Part shown: piece after piece, positions 7,201 through 8,148 of the stretch
Numbering within the stretch: position 1 is the stretch's first letter
Layout of the letters: every line of letters begins with the position of its first letter
NCBI GenBank assembly: GCA_024643945.1
Contig: JAHELX010000256.1
Location: 1 to 8,148 of the forward strand
Source: Anaerolineales bacterium
GTDB taxonomy: Bacteria > Chloroflexota > Anaerolineae > 4572-78 > NAK82
Length of the DNA: 8,148 bases
Reading direction: 5' to 3'
Translations under genes and position numbers: made by a program
Notes under the pieces: model-generated
What the model was told of the DNA's origin: nothing
Database searches by the model: none
Seen by the model: only the letters and a program-made list of their open reading frames with translations

Positions 7201-8148
7201 GAACGCAAAGCAATGAAGGGCGATTCCGGCACATTTAGCGAGACGAGGAACCCGGCCATAAAAACAGCCAGCAACACCCAATTCAGCCAAAGCCGTGACC
7301 AACCGCGGCGCAGGGCGACCCGTAGGGCAATGATCAACACGTTGGCAACTACCCCCAGGAAGATCCCCACCGCCACCAAAGACCACAAATCCAGGCTGGT
7401 CTGGCCCACAACCAGCGGCCCGGCCATTCTAAACCAGACTACGCCCACAACACCACCCAAACCGATGAGAGCGGATGTCTCCAACAGGCTGCGCAGACCA
7501 TCGCCGACGCTGATCGAACCCATTACCCTGCTCCGGCGATACAACGCCAGCAGTCCCAGGAAGACGAAGAAGAAGGTCCCGGCCAGAAGTCCCAGCAATG
7601 GCCCCCGGCTTTTGCTGAAAAGAACGGTGATGAGATCTACCGCCAGGATAAAAATGTAAACGGCCGCCAGCACCGTGTGTCCCCACGATGCTTCCTCTTC
7701 ATTCAAGATGGCCGACATCGAGTCGAGCAATCGGGCCAGCGTTAGAGGGATGGCCATGATAAGGTACGAGGCGACAAATATGGCATTGCCCAAATTTGAG
7801 GCCACGCGCCGGGTAACATCCCCGGCCCAAGGCAGTGGATCCAGCCCATAATGTTGGATGATGCCGTACAACCCCACCGGCAAGCTGGTGAGAATCACCG
7901 TAGTCACCAGCCGGTCAACCTGCGCCCGGGTACGCAGGTGAGTCGCCATTAAGGCAAAGATGACGATGTAAGAAAGAGCTGTGTACGTTCCCTGTAAGCG
8001 CTGATACGATCCCCACAAGGAAACTTTGGGGCTGATCGAGAAGATTGTGCTCACGATGTAAGCAAATACCAGCAGCAAAGTCGGCAGAAAGAGGGGGGCG
8101 TCCAACAACTTGCGGACACCGCGCCGTGCGTCAATAGTAGACGCCCCA
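4218..8148 (-). CDS. O-antigen ligase/polymerase-like (Wzy_C/WaaL family) membrane protein with C-terminal TPR domain, 5' end outside window
   Basis: This would transfer or polymerise lipid-linked glycan outside the membrane. The frame stays open from 8108 (TTG, residue 1 in this numbering) through 13 more codons to the right edge, so the true start is upstream. About nine membrane segments (5-291) are followed by a large outer loop (292-395). The WaaL-type H[NSQ]x9GxxG pattern is met by H391-N392...GVLG (402-405), and the R-x3-L pattern by Arg168-Leu172 in SKSRGPLLG. Five further segments (about 394-550), an Ala/Pro/Arg-rich linker with KRRRRRRK near 586-593, and five more (617-786) lead into about ten TPR units from 790 to 1280. 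A gap at about 987-1034 interrupts the repeats. The positive-inside rule puts the Arg linker in the cytosol and the TPRs outside. Ligase, polymerase and protein O-glycosyltransferase activities cannot be separated from sequence alone. It heads the run towards the wecA-like gene. Confidence 0.88.
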   Translation of the reverse strand, partial: GASTIDARRGVRKLLDAPLFLPTLLLVFAYIVSTIFSISPKVSLWGSYQRLQGTYTALSYIVIFALMATHLRTRAQVDRLVTTVILTSLPVGLYGIIQHYGLDPLPWAGDVTRRVASNLGNAIFVASYLIMAIPLTLARLLDSMSAILNEEEASWGHTVLAAVYIFILAVDLITVLFSKSRGPLLGLLAGTFFFVFLGLLALYRRSRVMGSISVGDGLRSLLETSALIGLGGVVGVVWFRMAGPLVVGQTSLDLWSLVAVGIFLGVVANVLIIALRVALRRGWSRLWLNWVLLAVFMAGFLVSLNVPESPFIALRSLPTVGRLTQLFQPEEGTGRVRVLIWDGVLKLIAPHEPLGIPGEFSDRYDIIRPLIGYGPESMFNAFAKVYPPELAHVEKRGSSADRSHNETFDFLAIMGVLGFIAYYFLMFSLFYYLLKAVGWIPDDAARRRLLVLLGVGGVLGGIIPRLVVGDFVFSGLGLPAGMLLMMLVYLVWQALVGATESGQEDSGGDQSEAAPQGVSSREMLLLLGIFMALVAHFVEVHFVFSIAATYVYFWAYAAVVVAWMRGFSEAGQPFAVAEERTGLDTIDSVPQPAERSTRKRRRRRRKPASPATNGAPAPAATKILQVEDWETWLGVLGLMMAIILIAMIFDFVTTQFDISRGNFSMIWMFAITWGLGLAVALGEVAIRKPTWQKPINWGRALLLYAVTSLGYTLFYLMVHRWQIRPRNVSAADPIQAAIKGANVFTGAFILFYVFVGLLVLLTAAMLAVPFFRRQQPTWRVANWWLYPVLILATGVVILTKNVDVVRADMYLKQGEQYRNAREYDRAIALHDRSIQSDPDEDFYYLMLALDYQLKGQDNRISGEERARAWAEGERVAIQAREINPYNPDNTGNMGRYYFTWAQLTSSNDPQRSIRFQKALEFFEKATVLAPQNVVYYNLWANTYYVMGQFDQAEKILQISVALDPEFDQTQMLLGDTYAAMKRPAEAVKAHRKAILLSPAAFADQFLDQRLDFYLSVSQKPASSSTEGADQGVTPIQGIISAFEEAQSLYPNDVLIPRTLGHIYARMGDYQNAIAYYEQAINMGDSSVQTALAMANTYLSMKDYQTAASAYQRVLQVDPQNVQAHSNLGYVYAQLGRRDEAIQENLQVLQINPDDYISHRNLVLLYRDSGQLDEAIQQAKRMIEVAPENELGTAYLLLGSLYESSGQPTEAIGAYEQAVAAAPDLPQAQVALGNLYLQQGRTEDALRTFQSVAQLTPDDYAVHQQLALIYRQLGNHEEALAEANQALRLAPEDMQESLRLLVAQIEGEKG

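Noticed and set aside
7213..7659. Plus-strand open frame of 148 codons opposite the ligase membrane domain.
   Set aside because: It is antisense to conserved membrane segments, and its Arg/Thr/Pro-rich composition with no motif indicates a shadow frame.

Overview
The window is an envelope-biogenesis stretch in which every convincing gene lies on the minus strand. Read in the direction of transcription (high to low coordinates) it holds five genes. They are a large O-antigen ligase-like membrane protein with a TPR tail (its start is beyond the right edge), a WecA/TagO-type polyprenyl-phosphate sugar-1-phosphate transferase, a nucleotide-sugar (UDP-HexNAc type) 6-dehydrogenase, a cyclophilin-type peptidyl-prolyl isomerase lipoprotein, and the N-terminal third or less of a GT51 (class A-like) penicillin-binding protein cut by the left edge. 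No tRNA, rRNA, transposase, CRISPR array or phage gene is visible.

The organism looks like an uncultured, moderately GC-rich bacterium, most likely a Chloroflexota (Anaerolineae-like) lineage. This is inference from protein style: a ligase-TPR fusion over 1300 residues long, a GRDHTSHRL variant in the WecA homologue, an N-for-H change in the GT51 motif, and a short cyclophilin lipoprotein. It was not tested against a database.

Layout: 8148-4218 ligase/TPR gene; 4217-4123 spacer with an imperfect inverted repeat; 4122-3127 transferase; 3126-2944 a spacer unusually rich in overlapping inverted repeats; 2943-1606 dehydrogenase; 1605-1420 a spacer with a 97-bp element bounded by perfect 16-bp inverted repeats; 1419-784 cyclophilin; 783-521 spacer with only a weak promoter candidate; 520-1 GT51 protein.

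The first three genes fit one job, a lipid-linked surface glycan. The dehydrogenase would supply an acidic (uronic) sugar nucleotide, the transferase would load the first sugar-phosphate on undecaprenyl phosphate inside the membrane, and the ligase-like protein would transfer or polymerise the glycan outside, with its TPR domain exposed there. The last two genes act on the outer face of the same membrane, in protein folding and peptidoglycan polymerisation. The spacers of 95 to 263 bp make a single tight operon doubtful, and three of the four contain inverted repeats that may be regulatory or may end transcripts. The most noteworthy non-coding structure is the 3020-3118 leader ahead of the dehydrogenase, where several pairings are mutually exclusive.
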